Source of the DNA: Cololabis saira
Taxonomy: Eukaryota > Chordata > Actinopteri > Beloniformes > Belonidae
Direction: 5' to 3'
DNA length: 64,000 nucleotides
Assembly (NCBI RefSeq): GCF_033807715.1
Contig: NC_084587.1
Location: forward strand, 15,971,017 to 16,035,016
The translations under genes were made by a program, and so were the position numbers. Below are positions 50,740 to 63,458 of this stretch, piece by piece. The notes below the pieces were generated by a model. It searched no databases. It was not told the origin of the DNA and saw nothing but the letters and a program-made list of their open reading frames with translations. Position 1 is the stretch's first letter. Every line of letters begins with the position of its first letter.

Positions 50740-51340
50740 CCCCTGGCTTTCTCTGTCCCCCTCTGATTCAGCTGGATGAAAATAAACCTGCTGATTCTGC
50801 CAACATCTTCCTCCCTCCAGGGACTCTGAGTGCAGTTTTTTTTTTTTTTTTTTTGGGAGGGGGGAAAGAGCCTTAAAAGCCCAGACCTCTAATTTGGCAA
50901 AAATCTTTGTATCTAATTTGCAACAGCAGCTCTTGATCTGATCCTGTTGATTGAATTTCTGGGATCAAGCAGTCAAGTAGTCAGTTGTAAGACAACGTCA
51001 CTGCCGCGCTCTTTTGTGTTGCTCCATATTTACAGATAATTATGCTCAGCTCCCCATTCTCAGGAAAGTGTATATCTTTTTGTGCTAATATCATACAACT
51101 GGAGCATATATATTCATGCATCACCATCCAACTTGTGCCCAAAGCCTTTAAAATGAGAACTTGTATGACTTATTCAGAGAATCATGCTACAGTGGCTGAT
51201 AAACAAATGCCTTTATAGAATGTGTACATTTTTTCTTTTTTTTTTTTTTTTTTTTGCATTTACCCCTATCACTATTTATGGGCTGGGGAAATAAATTTCA
51301 AACACATAATCCCCATCTTCCAGCCCAAGAATGGTGAGAG
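50740..51340. promoter_or_regulatory. pax5: Candidate intronic enhancer / conserved non-coding element
   Basis: A 600-bp unique block interrupted only by two poly-T runs. It has TCTAATTTGGCAAAAATC, TTACAGATAATTATGCTCAG, ACTATTTATGGGCTGGGG and several ATTA, SOX and POU-like words. There is no open frame. Mammalian pax5 has intronic enhancers, but identity with any of them cannot be judged here. Confidence 0.3.
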
Positions 51341-51930
51341 TCTGAACGCCTAATGCCAACAGTAAATACACAGATAAGTGAATAAATAGTTATCTGGAGG
51401 TTTTTGTAGGTCACAAGTCATTCCTCACCATCTCTATACAAAGCAAGGCGTATTTCATGCCCTGGCCCAGATAGGAGGGGTGAAAGGAACCATTTCGTTT
51501 ACTCTTATCAGAGAATGAGGGAGAATGGTCGGGTAAGGGGGGGGAGGAGGAGGGCGGGGGGGGTGTCTCCTCTGCAGATACCTGTGGTGAGGAGGACACA
51601 GCACAGTTGGCTTCTATAAACGACCCTGCAGAAATCAGAAACTGTGCTTTTATGCGCTGAGAGGCTCAAAGAAATAATAAGAAGGAATGAGGAGAGGAGG
51701 GAAAAGGAATAATGCCCTCACACTGCTACACAAAGCGTTCTTGAGCGTAAAAAAGACCTGAATTTGTCCATGTAGGTCAGCGGGCTCTTTCTTCTCTTTA
51801 GTGTGGTCTCTGTGCATATGCTGAATGTGGCCGGCGGTGATTTGATGAAGATTTCCTGTAAAGTCGTAGGAATCAGTCACGGTAAATAAGCAGATCGTGC
51901 TTTTATAGCAAAAAACAGTAGGGATCAGAG

Positions 51931-52050
51931 GTGCCCCGTTGGCTTAAGGGTCAGGGCTTTGACTGCCAGCAGCTGGGGAGCTTTGTTGTACGTTGTTTTC
52001 CTCCCTTCTGATCATGAACTTCCTATTAAAATGATAAAAATGCCCCCCCC
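51931..52050 (+). mobile_element. Possible degraded tRNA-derived SINE
   Basis: GTGCCCCGTTGGCTTAAGGG resembles a decayed box A region and the distal part ends in CCTATTAAAATGATAAAAAT GCCCC, like the AATAAA-type end of fish SINEs. No clear box B or target duplication. Confidence 0.3.
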
Positions 52051-55000
52051 CCCTCCCGTCTCAGTAGCTCCACTAACTCGAGGACCTGAAGATAGAGCGT
52101 GGAGTCTGTTAAACAGGCTATACAGCCTCTTGGAGCAGATTTGTAAAGTCTAATTTCTGGGCTTTTTACATAAAACTGAGTATTCACACTGCGTATTACA
52201 AGGAGCAAAGAGTTTGTATTAGTCAACAATACCAAACTTTCCAAGCAGGCTCAAGAAATTCAAGAAGGTAATACATAATAATTACAAAGTGTAGTATATT
52301 TGGCAGATATGTATGAATATTGTTTTGCAAAAGGCAGTAAGATAGATGCAAAGAACCCCAAGACAACTGCATTTTTCTCCATTCTTACAGGCTGCCTTCT
52401 GTTTCCAAAATGTAATTTTGAAGTGTTCATGCAATGCAAGCTGTTATATCAGTTGAAATGTCAGGTTTTCTACAGATTGTGTGTCGTAGGCTGCTTGTTA
52501 CCGACTCTGTACATCAACCAGTTTCTGAAATGTCTGGAAAATGTCCTTCTCCTCACTCCAATGCAGATGTCATAGTACAATTCCTTCAAGATTTATCGAA
52601 AGCATAAAGGAAAAACAGCATTAATACTTGAGAATAACTTATGTCAGATGACAAGTAAAGTAAGAGTTGCATTTGTTATATAAGTGCCACTCTTTTAATC
52701 ACTGGTCCTGGTCACACATGCCGGATCAAATGCTCAGCATCAGATGCATTTATCACTCCAAGTTGTTCAAAAGCCAATGCATGCCGCCCTGCTGACATTA
52801 TTGTTGTGGAAATCGGTAGAAAGCACAACTTCCAGGGATGAATATGAGCAATTTGACACAAAAAGTAGGTTAAGTACCTTTACTGCATGTCCCACGCCAG
52901 CCAAGAGCAACAGAAGTATATGACTGAAAGGAAAGAAGACAACAAAATGACAAAGAGACTGTAATACTTAGTGGATTGCTGAATTCTTTCGAGGCATTCT
53001 GATGAGTTCATATTGTCTTTAAAGCTCATATTGCTTGTTAAATTTCATGCCATTTAGCCGCCAAGCCTTTGCTGAGCCCAGCTCACGGGGCAACGCATAA
53101 ACAGATATCACTCCGTCTATATATATTGGTGTCTTTTGTAAAGAGTGATTGCTTTTGAAATTGTGCTGTCTGCAGTTGGCGTCCGCATAATGAGGCTTCT
53201 GCTATCTGCAAAAATAAATAAATAAAAAATAAATAAATAAAGCGAGTGAGAGAAAGAGTGACTGTCCACATAGATGTTTGGGAATAGCTTTGTTTGATTC
53301 CACACAGAGAGAGAGAGGCTCTTTAGACTTTCCATTTCTTTATTTATCCCTCATGTATTGTTCTTTTTATATATTGAGCTGGAGAAAGCTGCGTGCATGT
53401 GTTTCTGCATGTGTGTCTGCATGCGTGTGTTTCTTTCACTTATGCTGATGAAGAGTAAACGAGGACTGGGGGACTGATTCGGGGGACAGCTTGCTGTTTT
53501 AGGCGGTGTCCCTGCTGGGGTTATGTGTTTAAAATCTATTACCCCCACAGCTAGGATTAGTGTGTGAGAGAGAGTGTGCGTGTTTCCCCTAAAGACGTAA
53601 TCACTATGGTAATACAAAAGCCAGTGGATTAAACGGTAGACAAATTCTAGTTGATTTACACTTTGCCTTTGGTGAGATTCATATGTATATATACAGTATG
53701 AACACATAGTTGGGGGGGGTCCAACAGTTTCCTCGCTGATGCAGAGACAGTGTGTCTACTGGCTGATATGTTTAACAGTCTCACCTTAAATCACAAGAGT
53801 TTAGAGCCTGCCAGAGTAGAGGTGGCAAATATACCCATGGAACCTGTTTAAGAGCTTCCTGTGTGGTTTAATTTACCTTGTAATATTTCGAAGGCACTCC
53901 CGTTTTAACTGATGTATGCGGACTATACAAAGGATCTTACAAAGTAACTCTCCAGCTTTCGTCTCCAACTCGTTGGCACTACTGTTTACATCCAGACAAA
54001 GACAGAAGTTTCTCAGGCAGCTCTTTAACCCGGCAGCTATGATTTCCTGTACACTCGGGCCGGAGCAAAAGAGTCAGAAACAGTGCAGAAAAAATCCCAT
54101 TTCCAGAAGGTTATTCAATTACGTCAAGATTCAACTTGGCTTTTATTCTACTCTAGTGTATGCCGGTCTTTCTGTCTTTTATCCGTATCCTGTTTTACTT
54201 TCATCCCCTCATCCCTCAGGGGGAATATTAGCAGTATCTTTCACTGTACGGCTGGAGTGAAGCCGTGGTCAATAATGAATTGAAATCCCTTCATTTACTC
54301 AAAATCTTTGCTGAGCCTGCCCCTGGTGAAATTGGGTAAAGTTTGCGCTTTGGAGTGGTCCAAAAGGTATTATTATGCAGAGCAAAATAAATGAGAAGCA
54401 GTAATGAGATCAGATCTATCTGAGATAATAAACCTACCCCAGCCCGGAGGCCAACAGCTGTACGATTGCTATCCACAAAGTGTTACCAGAAGTTAACTTT
54501 CCCTGAACAAACCGTAACTTTATGCATTCAGATTTGCCGTGTGGTTTGAGGGAACTGAAGATGTGAGGCCGCAGTTTTGTCAACTCTTGATCGATAGAAA
54601 GAAATGCTGACATACTGAAGCTTGTTGACTGATTGTTTGCTGGTATCAGTGCAGAGAAAGTAGGATTGATGCTGTGCTGGAATGATGCTGCTGCTTGGAT
54701 CTGGACCATGACGGGTCACGCTGGAGTTTGACTTGCAGCTGCTTAGCAGCAAGTATCAGGCAGAGCGGAAGAAAACGCAGGGGTTAAACACCCAGAGGCC
54801 CAGAACTGGTGCCCAGACCTGCTCAATCCGGCTGCCCTTGTATAAAAAGTAAATAAACACATGAATGAATAGACACACTTTAGTTTAAAGCAAGGGGCAT
54901 GATCTATGTTAAAATTAGACTAAAAATGTCAAACGTCTATTCTAGACCTTTCCTCATTTTCACATCAGGGATACACTTCTTAACTGATATGAAAAGATGA

Positions 55001-55686
55001 AAAGACTCCTAACTTTCAGGAGGCTTGTTTTTTACAGTCAGACGTCCACTCGTTTACTATTCTGCTGTACAAACTTGAGAAATGGAGCAAGTCTTTGTCT
55101 GACAGTGACGTTTCTGGAACATGGGATGATCCAGGTGGCAACGTTTTAATTAAATTGTCTGATATGTGGCCCTTTGACTGCTAAATGATTTGAATATCTC
55201 CCTGTGGGAGGACAACAGTGCTGCTCACCTCTGGTGTAAATACTCTGCTCTCCTTAATTAAATAATTATAGACAGTCTTTCTTTACTTTATCTTTTTTTG
55301 ATGAAACTGTGAGAACAATTGATCTGCCTGAATGTGATTGTGTTTGAGAAGTTGCCATTTGTTTATGAGTATTCGTATCAAGAATTTGATTAGATAAAAT
55401 GTATTTGACGTTTTTTTTTTTGTTGTTGATCCACAGGTCGTATTTATTTCTCACACATTACGCTTAAATCATAAAATCCACCCCATTAAAATTCTCATCA
55501 CTCCTTCTTCAACTGGCATTTTGTCAGCTGAGTTTGAATTCATTTATCTTTCGTTTCAGCCTGGATAAACTAATTTAAAAGTTCTCTGTGTTCTCAGGGG
55601 GCTCCAACCAAATCATAATATTCCTTTCTGCCACTCATCCTCAGTCTTGTTCTTATCCTTCCTCGACTTCGTCTGCTCTCTTCCAG

Positions 55687-55852
55687 GACACGGTGGAGTG
55701 AATCAGCTCGGAGGTGTGTTTGTAAATGGCAGGCCCCTCCCGGATGTGGTCCGGCAACGAATAGTAGAGCTGGCCCATCAAGGGGTTCGGCCCTGCGACA
55801 TCTCACGCCAGCTACGCGTCAGCCATGGATGCGTCAGCAAAATACTGGGCAG
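55687..55852 (+). CDS. pax5: pax5 exon 2 (paired domain, N-terminal part)
   Basis: A 166-nt exon between acceptor CTCTTCCAG and donor GGCAG followed by GTAAAAG. It encodes the first half of the paired domain, from [19 protein letters not shown] through [20 protein letters not shown] to [13 protein letters not shown]. This includes the beta-hairpin and the helix-turn-helix PAI subdomain; the SHGCVSKIL recognition helix contacts DNA in the major groove. It accepts both exon 1A and exon 1B in phase. The length and junction phases equal those of the vertebrate Pax2/5/8 genes. The nominal ATG in the frame is intronic and is not a start. The sequence appears identical to the mammalian subdomain over the stretch I can recall. 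Confidence 0.97.
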
Positions 55853-58596
55853 GTAAAAGACACAGACACCCACATGTTCTGAGGTGACAGCTCAGAAGAA
55901 ATGCTAAAGTCTTAGGTTATCTGCTTTTGCACGGATGGCAGGACTGTTAAAAGCAACTACAGAAAGTCTTACTTGTCTCCTTGATATACAATTTGAATCT
56001 TGGAAGTGGATCAGAAATATGAAAAACTAAAATATTGCAGCTCAGTGGCAAGAGTAAAAGGTTTAGGGTTAGGGTTACTGCCCACAATAACTCTTTTTAC
56101 TCTGTACTATGACTCTTTTTCAACATGTTTGAGTGTCTTTAATGAACCAAACAATTCAATAAATAAGAGTCTAAATGCAATAAAAAATTGAGTTTTGAAT
56201 CTGCTGAATGAAGCAAAACAAAACACGAAAACTAAATCGACAATGTTGCCTCGATTGAGGTGCAAGTTGGGTCTCAGCGGTAAAAATCACAAGACCTATC
56301 CCACCGCTACCCCTCCAACCTCTAAATGTAGACTTGTCTGGTAATTTAATTGTTCAGCTGGGTGAAGGTAATCTGCTTTGGCTAGTGCTTTTTTTTTTTT
56401 TTTTTTTGCCGAACTGACTAATTTAAGGTGATTTTCACCAAAGTGGTTCCAGTTCTGGTTCAGAGTCAGCACCTGATTTAGAACCAGTTCTTAGTTTTCA
56501 ACAGCCAACCTTGTAGAAAGCACTGATTCGGGAGCCAGGTGAAAACTCTGCTGTGTTGGATCCAAGACCTGCTCATGTCAGGGTTCTGGGGTCAACACAG
56601 CCACAAACGACCGAAGCATTGTGATCTCCATTTTTAAGTTAGAAATAAACAAAGAATGAACACCAAACTGAAGCAGCACTGCACCACAGAGGAGAGCATC
56701 TCCTTACAGTATGGACCAAAGCGCAAAACAAATGTAATGACGTAACAATGCAATCTAACAAAAAACCTATTTTGACAGCTATATTTATAAAAAAAACAGA
56801 GCCACCGTGTGAGTAAAACATCTCTGCTTCAACATGGAGGTGAATTAGAAAAAGAGGTGGAAGAGCAACTTTCAGTGTATCAAAATTGGCTGTCAGAGTG
56901 TGAATTTTGCACAAAGTGCTGCATAAAGTGACACCACTATGTCTGATTTTTACCTGAATTTTAAACAGTTTTTGCTTCTCTATTAGCCGTTAATAAAAAT
57001 TGCTGAGCATTTCAATTTCACCCGCTGGTATTTATTGGATCCTGCTGAAAACAACAGGTATACTGTAAATCCAGTTTTTAGGCCAAAAAGAAAAAATGTT
57101 CACAAACTCCAACTGCTGTTAACAACAATATTTATAAATGAGCACTGTGTCTATCAGAATAAACTGAAGGGAGGTTGGAAGAGACATCATTGCATAATAG
57201 TGTGATTCTGTAGTGAAAACTGGAAAAGTAAACCAGTTTCTAATCTTCCAAACGTTTGAAAACCCAGCTCCGATCAGGCTCCAGCATCGGTCCAGCAAAT
57301 ATAGGACTGATGACGCTTCTGATATGTGCTTCTGTTCCATCACTTGTGCTACATTTTAGACATTTTTTACCTTAATTTCACTTGCTCCCTATTTCCCTAA
57401 CTCCAACCCCAGTCATTCTGCTCTCTATACTCTGCTCTGTATCCTGTAAACCTTATCCGACCCCTCTCAATGCATCCGTCTCTCTCTGGACTCCCCTCTC
57501 CCCCCTGTCCGTCTGCCTACCTCCCTCCCTCAAAGTTAAATTCAGGAGTAAATCCCTGTTTGTTCCCTACCCCTGTAAAGAAAGAGGGAACAAAAACTGA
57601 CAAGACTCAACACCTTTAAGAATTAGCATCAAAATGAAAGTGGCACCATATTTCTGTCTCGGCCTCATCCCAAAAAAAGAAGGAGGAGAAGAAAAAAAAA
57701 AGAAATAGATACATATGTTTGAGTGAGATGGAGAATGAGAGATGGACAAGAACAAGGAATGCAATCAAAAGGGGAAAAGGTGTGTTAAGGGAGAAGAGTG
57801 TGGCAAAAAGAAAAATGAATGAGCGACAGAGAGCCCATTTGTGGGGACGGAGGGGAAGGATTAGCTACAGCGACCCTCAGCTATATCAAAAAATGTGTTG
57901 CTCATTGTTCTCCAGTGCCTCTCTTTCTCTTACCCCTTTCCTGTCTTTCCCTCTCTATCTCTTTCTCTCCTCTTTCCTGGCCGTTCAGCTCACTGAAGCG
58001 TTACCGTGAGGGGGGAGGAGAGGGGATCGAGGGATGGATGTAGGGAGGGAGGGTTGTTTTATCCTCTCTTCTCTGTCTCTTTGGTGCCAGCAGAACAAAA
58101 ACACCAACTCTACCACCCGATGTGTGAGTGTGTGTGGCTGTGTGTGTGTTTGTTGGCTCATCGTTGCACAGGATATCAATAACCACGCTCGTTTATTCAC
58201 CAATGATTCAGCTGTGAATAATTTAAATAGTTTTCCATTTGGAAATAGATTGTTTTTCCTTTAGCAGGGTTTTTTTTATTTTTTTTTTTATTTTTTGCTT
58301 TTTGCTCCAGCTGCGAAAAGAGTCAAAATGTGCAACACAGAGACGCACGCTCACACTCACACACAGAAAAGAGAGACAAGGAAGCGCACATTTACAGGAA
58401 CTCGCATCAAGGATTACTCTACCGTACAGTGGAGAGAGAGAGCAGCAGGTTTAAGACTGACTGACAGCTTGCATCCACACACAGCATCCCCCCTTTTTTC
58501 TTGCAAGCTGCGTAGCGCATTCGCTGTCCTTGCACCCCCTGCCCCCATGCCCCTTCTGCATGCAAATACATTCATGAAATAGCCATGGTGGACACA

Positions 58597-58974
58597 AAAC
58601 ACTTAAATCTGTGCGAGTGTGAGTGTGTGTGTGTGTGTGTGTGCCGCTGCCCTGCTTCTTCATCTATGTCACAATGTGAAATTGCATAAGAAAACAGCAG
58701 CCATTCACAGATCGAGTATTGCATTAGACATATCTTCTCACAGATGTCTGAGAGTGATATATTCATATTAAGTAATTTAACTGACACTTATATCTCTGGA
58801 TAGAAGAAAAAAAATCAGACAACTGCAGTGTTATGTAAGAGAGAGGGTTTTATGTCAGCTGTACTTATCAGTACGGTACAGTTTTCTCTTGAGAGAGAAA
58901 AAAAAATCATACACTCAAAAAAAGTGCAGGAAAAGAAAACCGTTATTCACCATGAAATGAAAAGAGTTTAATCA
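58597..58974 (+). repeat. Duplicated intronic block, copy A
   Basis: This block shares, in the same order and strand with copy B, AAACACTTAAATCTGTG, ATCTATGTCACAATGTGAA, ACAGCAGCCATTCACAGATC, CTTCTCACAGATGTCTG, TTTAACTGACACTT, TATGTAAGAGAGAG, GTCAGCTGTACTTATCAGT and TTATTCACCATGAAATGA. It includes a private (TG)n expansion near 58,622-58,642. No coding function is evident. Confidence 0.9.
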
Positions 58975-59919
58975 AGGAAGAGTAACTGGAAAAAGAAGAA
59001 AAACCATGATCATGTGATCAGGATGCTTTAATGAGCGAGTATGTGCAGTGTACATAACCAGAAAATTGTTTTAACACCCTCTTTTTAATTCATTACTTGC
59101 ACTACACCAGATGGATCTTTGGTGTCTACACTTGCAATCACACAATTTGATGACCCAATCCATCCAATTTGTTAAAAAAAAAAGTCCTAATGCTCAGCCA
59201 GTAGCGGAATACAATACAATACAAAGAGAAGTTTCTTAAACCAAAGTAAAGAAAACATGACCAAGCTTTAGCGGTGAACCGATCACTTGATCAATATGGA
59301 CAGCAAGAATATTTCCTGCCCACAATAACTCTTTGAATCCTTTTTAGAGCCAAATTAAAAGCACCAAGTCTATTCTCTTTAAAGGGAATGAGACAGTGTC
59401 CTGATTGCGGGAGATGTTGGGATGTGATCTGCTGATAGAAAAGTTTGAATTTAGCCAAAAAGACGTGGCTGTTTTAGAGCCAGCAGGGGAGAGACCCGAG
59501 CAGCTGAGTGAGGCAATGTTCAAATGACCATCAGGAGAGGTGAAATCAAATGGTTGCTATGTTATAATTGCTTGAATTGCAGATTCTCACTACTGAGTGT
59601 CAAAAACATTCAGCTTTAAGAGGCAACAAGACGATTAATCAAACAAATACAAAGAGTTAAATAAGTTTGATATTAAATCAGCTTGATTTGAAGACATCCT
59701 AATTAAAAAGACTAACTCATGGCTCCAACCTTCTAACAATAATGTAGCTGCCAAACCTTCATCATATCTTTATGTTTTTAATACCATTTTTTACAAAAAT
59801 GGTTTCACAGGTGCCAGTTTTATGAAAATGGAAATGGATATCTGCGAAAGCTCATTTCAGGGTGAAGAAAGTCCATTTGCAGGGTTAATGTGAAAACAGA
59901 GAAAGCTTGGTTTCAGATA

Positions 59920-60321
59920 AAACACTTAAATCTGTGTGTGACTGTGAGTGAGGGTGTGTATCGGTGGCCTGCTCCTTTCTTCTATGTCACAATGTGAAGG
60001 AAAAAAAGTAAACAGCAGCCATTCACAGATCACTATGGCATCAGGCATCTTCTCACAGATGTCTGGGAGCGATAGATTCATATTAACCACTTTAACTGAC
60101 ACTTGCATCTTAAAAACATCAGAAAACTGCAGCTTTATGTAAGAGAGAGAGTTTTGTGTCAGCTGTACTTATCAGTTCCTGTGAATACAGAGTTCTCTCT
60201 GAAGAAAAAAACAAAACAAAAAACAAATTAAACACGCAAAATAATACGGAAAAATAAATAAATAATAAGGGAACAAAACACCAATAGTTATTCACCATGA
60301 AATGAATAAGGCTTAATTTAA
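59920..60321 (+). repeat. Duplicated intronic block, copy B
   Basis: Direct-orientation partner of the block 1.32 kb upstream, with the same ordered set of conserved words separated by indels. The GTCAGCTGTACTTATCAGT word is identical in both copies, while A-rich linkers have diverged strongly (for example 60,200-60,290). Confidence 0.9.
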
Positions 60322-60773
60322 GCAGAGTTATCGATAGATTAAACGAGTTCTCACCACAGCTGAGTGGAGTAACTCAAAACTTGTTATTGTAAGACTTTTT
60401 ATTTTAAAGTCGTAACATGCATCGCTTTATACTTTGCTAATGCATTATATCAAATAAACTCAGTGCTATAAACCACATTGAAAACGGAAAGGAAAGGCAT
60501 GAAGGAAATCCAATAAAATAGCAGTAAATGACGGTGTTTGTGTGAGAAGGAGCTGCATATGTGGAAGCGTTGCAGAGCTGCCTCAGAGAGACTGGAACCG
60601 GGACAGATATAACCATTCACTCCATGAACTGGGTCTCCTCCCTTATAGGGGCAGGCTTTATGCAATCACTCACACAGGAGCATCCCAGAGCCACTTCAAT
60701 ACCACCAAGTTGGCTGCAGAGTTGCTACCAACACCTTGAATTAACCAGATTTTACTACAAGACTGACAACAGT

Positions 60774-61425
60774 GACTACGTTTAGATGCAGTCAGTTATT
60801 GCTAATATTCCGGTTACTGAAACATTCGGAATATTCCGTTTACATGCGTGAGCAAACAGGGTTATCCCCGTTTACAATAGTAATTAATCATTCGGGATAT
60901 CCTGATCAAACCAGCAATGAGAACGTGATGACGCAATTCCCGTCATTTCCGCTTCTTCTTCCTGTATCCAAATTCAAAACAAATGCTGCTTTGCGCAACT
61001 TTTCACTCACCTTCTTGTAAATTGATAAATTGATAGATTGATAAATCTCGCGATCCCCGTACTTTCTACCGTCTACAAATGCCAAAATGTTCATATCCTT
61101 CATTACATTTATAAAGTGATTAGTCTCCTCCTCACTCCAAAAGTGTGGCGTGGTCTTGCGTTTCTCCGTGTTTTAGAAGAACTTCCTGGACTCAAAAGAC
61201 CAGGATTCCTTGCGAACAGAGCATGCGCAGAAAACAAATTAATGTTTTGTTTGATGGGGATATTCCGTTTGGGGTTTACATGACCGAATATTCGGGTTTT
61301 AAAAGGAGTAACCCAGGGGAGCAAATTCAGGTTATTCAAAGGGGTTATTGGTGTTTACATGCAAATTCGGGTTATTGCCAATATTCGGGTTTTAAAAGGG
61401 TTATTGAGTGCATGTAAACGCAGTC
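60774..61425 (-). mobile_element. Harbinger-like element with Myb/SANT-type ORF relic
   Basis: The left end is GACTACGTTTAGATGCAGTC and the right end GTGCATGTAAACGCAGTC, imperfect inverted repeats flanked by AGT on both sides (60,771-60,773; 61,426-61,428). On the minus strand a frame reads TPHFWSEEETNHFINVMKDM followed by NILAFVDGRKYGDREIY, resembling the Myb/SANT-like (trihelix-type) DNA-binding protein that Harbinger elements encode beside their transposase. An eight-residue insertion (QSINLSIY) has arisen by local duplication of a GATTGATAAAT-like word, and the frame lacks a proper start and C-terminus. Repeated AATATTCGGGTTTTAAAAGG words lie near the right end. There is no transposase frame. 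Confidence 0.7.
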
Positions 61426-62405
61426 AGTCATTCATGGGTGTTCCTACGCCGCTCAGGATGACTTTTATTAATACTGGTCGTGGATTTGCCTGCATCACAT
61501 GCTTTGTTTCCTTGATTATTTGCACCCAAGCGCCACCAGAAGCAGTCTCTACCAAGTTCGCTGGTCCGTGGGAATCCATAGGAACCAGACCAATTCTTTG
61601 TATTGAATTCAATTGAATTCAGTCTCTAGGCTCTTTTCAGAGACCCAGAACATGACCCCCGAGCAATTACTACTTAAACAATGGGAGGTAAAAAGGGTTA
61701 GGGGTATTGAAGAGGAAGAGCATTAGGATGAATTTCCAGGCTAGAAACAGTGAATTTCTATCAGACACAATAAAAAGATGCTGCCGCATGTATAATAGTA
61801 TATACTTCGTATATACTCTAGCAATAAAGACTACAATTGGTATGTTACTTAAATTCAGTCCAGAGCTATACAGGAAACACTTCCATCATCAGCGTTTCCC
61901 CCCCGTTATCTGTTAGTGGTTCCTTCATAACTTAACTCCATCTGCAGCGCTCTGCACATGCTAACCTATTTTAGGAAGACTCGGTAAACAGCTTGGTCTT
62001 GACCTCTTTTGGCATGGTGACACCCTTTGATGATTTATTTATGTTTATAAGTCCAGTTTGGAGTCTTTTATATCCCACTTATACACAGCAAAAGGAAATC
62101 TCAGGGCACTTGATGCAGTAAGAAATCATTTGAGCCAGCACTTGGAGACAGCTGGAAGAAAATAGTTCATCTTAACAAGAAGAGATCATCATCAGACTCA
62201 AGGAAAGGGAGACAAACTGCCTCCAACTGCTGGGACAGGGAAACTGTAAACGAGAAAAAAGACATCAAGACAGATGAGGGGGAAAGCAAACAATGAAAAA
62301 CAGACAGGTTGTTCGTGACAATAACTTCAGATTAGGCAAATGCAGGTGACGGAAAAGACACAAGGTTAACGAGAGTCAACGAGAGGAGAGTGAGATCATT
62401 AATAA

Positions 62406-63393
<988 letters not shown>

Positions 63394-63458
63394 GATCATT
63401 CGGACGAAGGTTCAGCAGCAGCCCGGTCAAACGGGCTCCGTGTCGGCTCACAACTTAG
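63394..63458 (+). CDS. pax5: pax5 exon 4 (end of paired domain)
   Basis: A 65-nt exon between acceptor CTCCTCCTGCAG and donor CTTAG followed by GTAGGTCG. It completes the split Arg, then encodes IIRTKVQQ, the last residues of the paired domain, and QPGQTGSVSAHNL before a phase-1 split codon. With exon 1A, exons 1-4 total 475 coding nt, the same as human PAX5 exons 1-4 as I recall. The stretch after VQQ differs from the human VQQPPNQPVPASSHSIV, which is expected because this linker is poorly conserved. Octapeptide, partial homeodomain and transactivation exons should follow beyond the window. Confidence 0.93.

Noticed and set aside
55594..55806. 70-codon minus-strand frame over pax5 exon 2 (and a 111-codon frame over exon 3)
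   Set aside because: They are antisense shadows of strongly conserved paired-domain exons.
56058..56077. Short TTAGGG-like repeat (GGTTTAGGGTTAGGGTTACT)
   Set aside because: Only about two and a half units; far too short to be an interstitial telomere.
58572..60108. Related minus-strand frames in the two duplicated blocks (both with DICEK and CEWLLF words)
   Set aside because: The similarity follows from the DNA duplication; frames differ by indels and stops and there is no sign of codon-level constraint.
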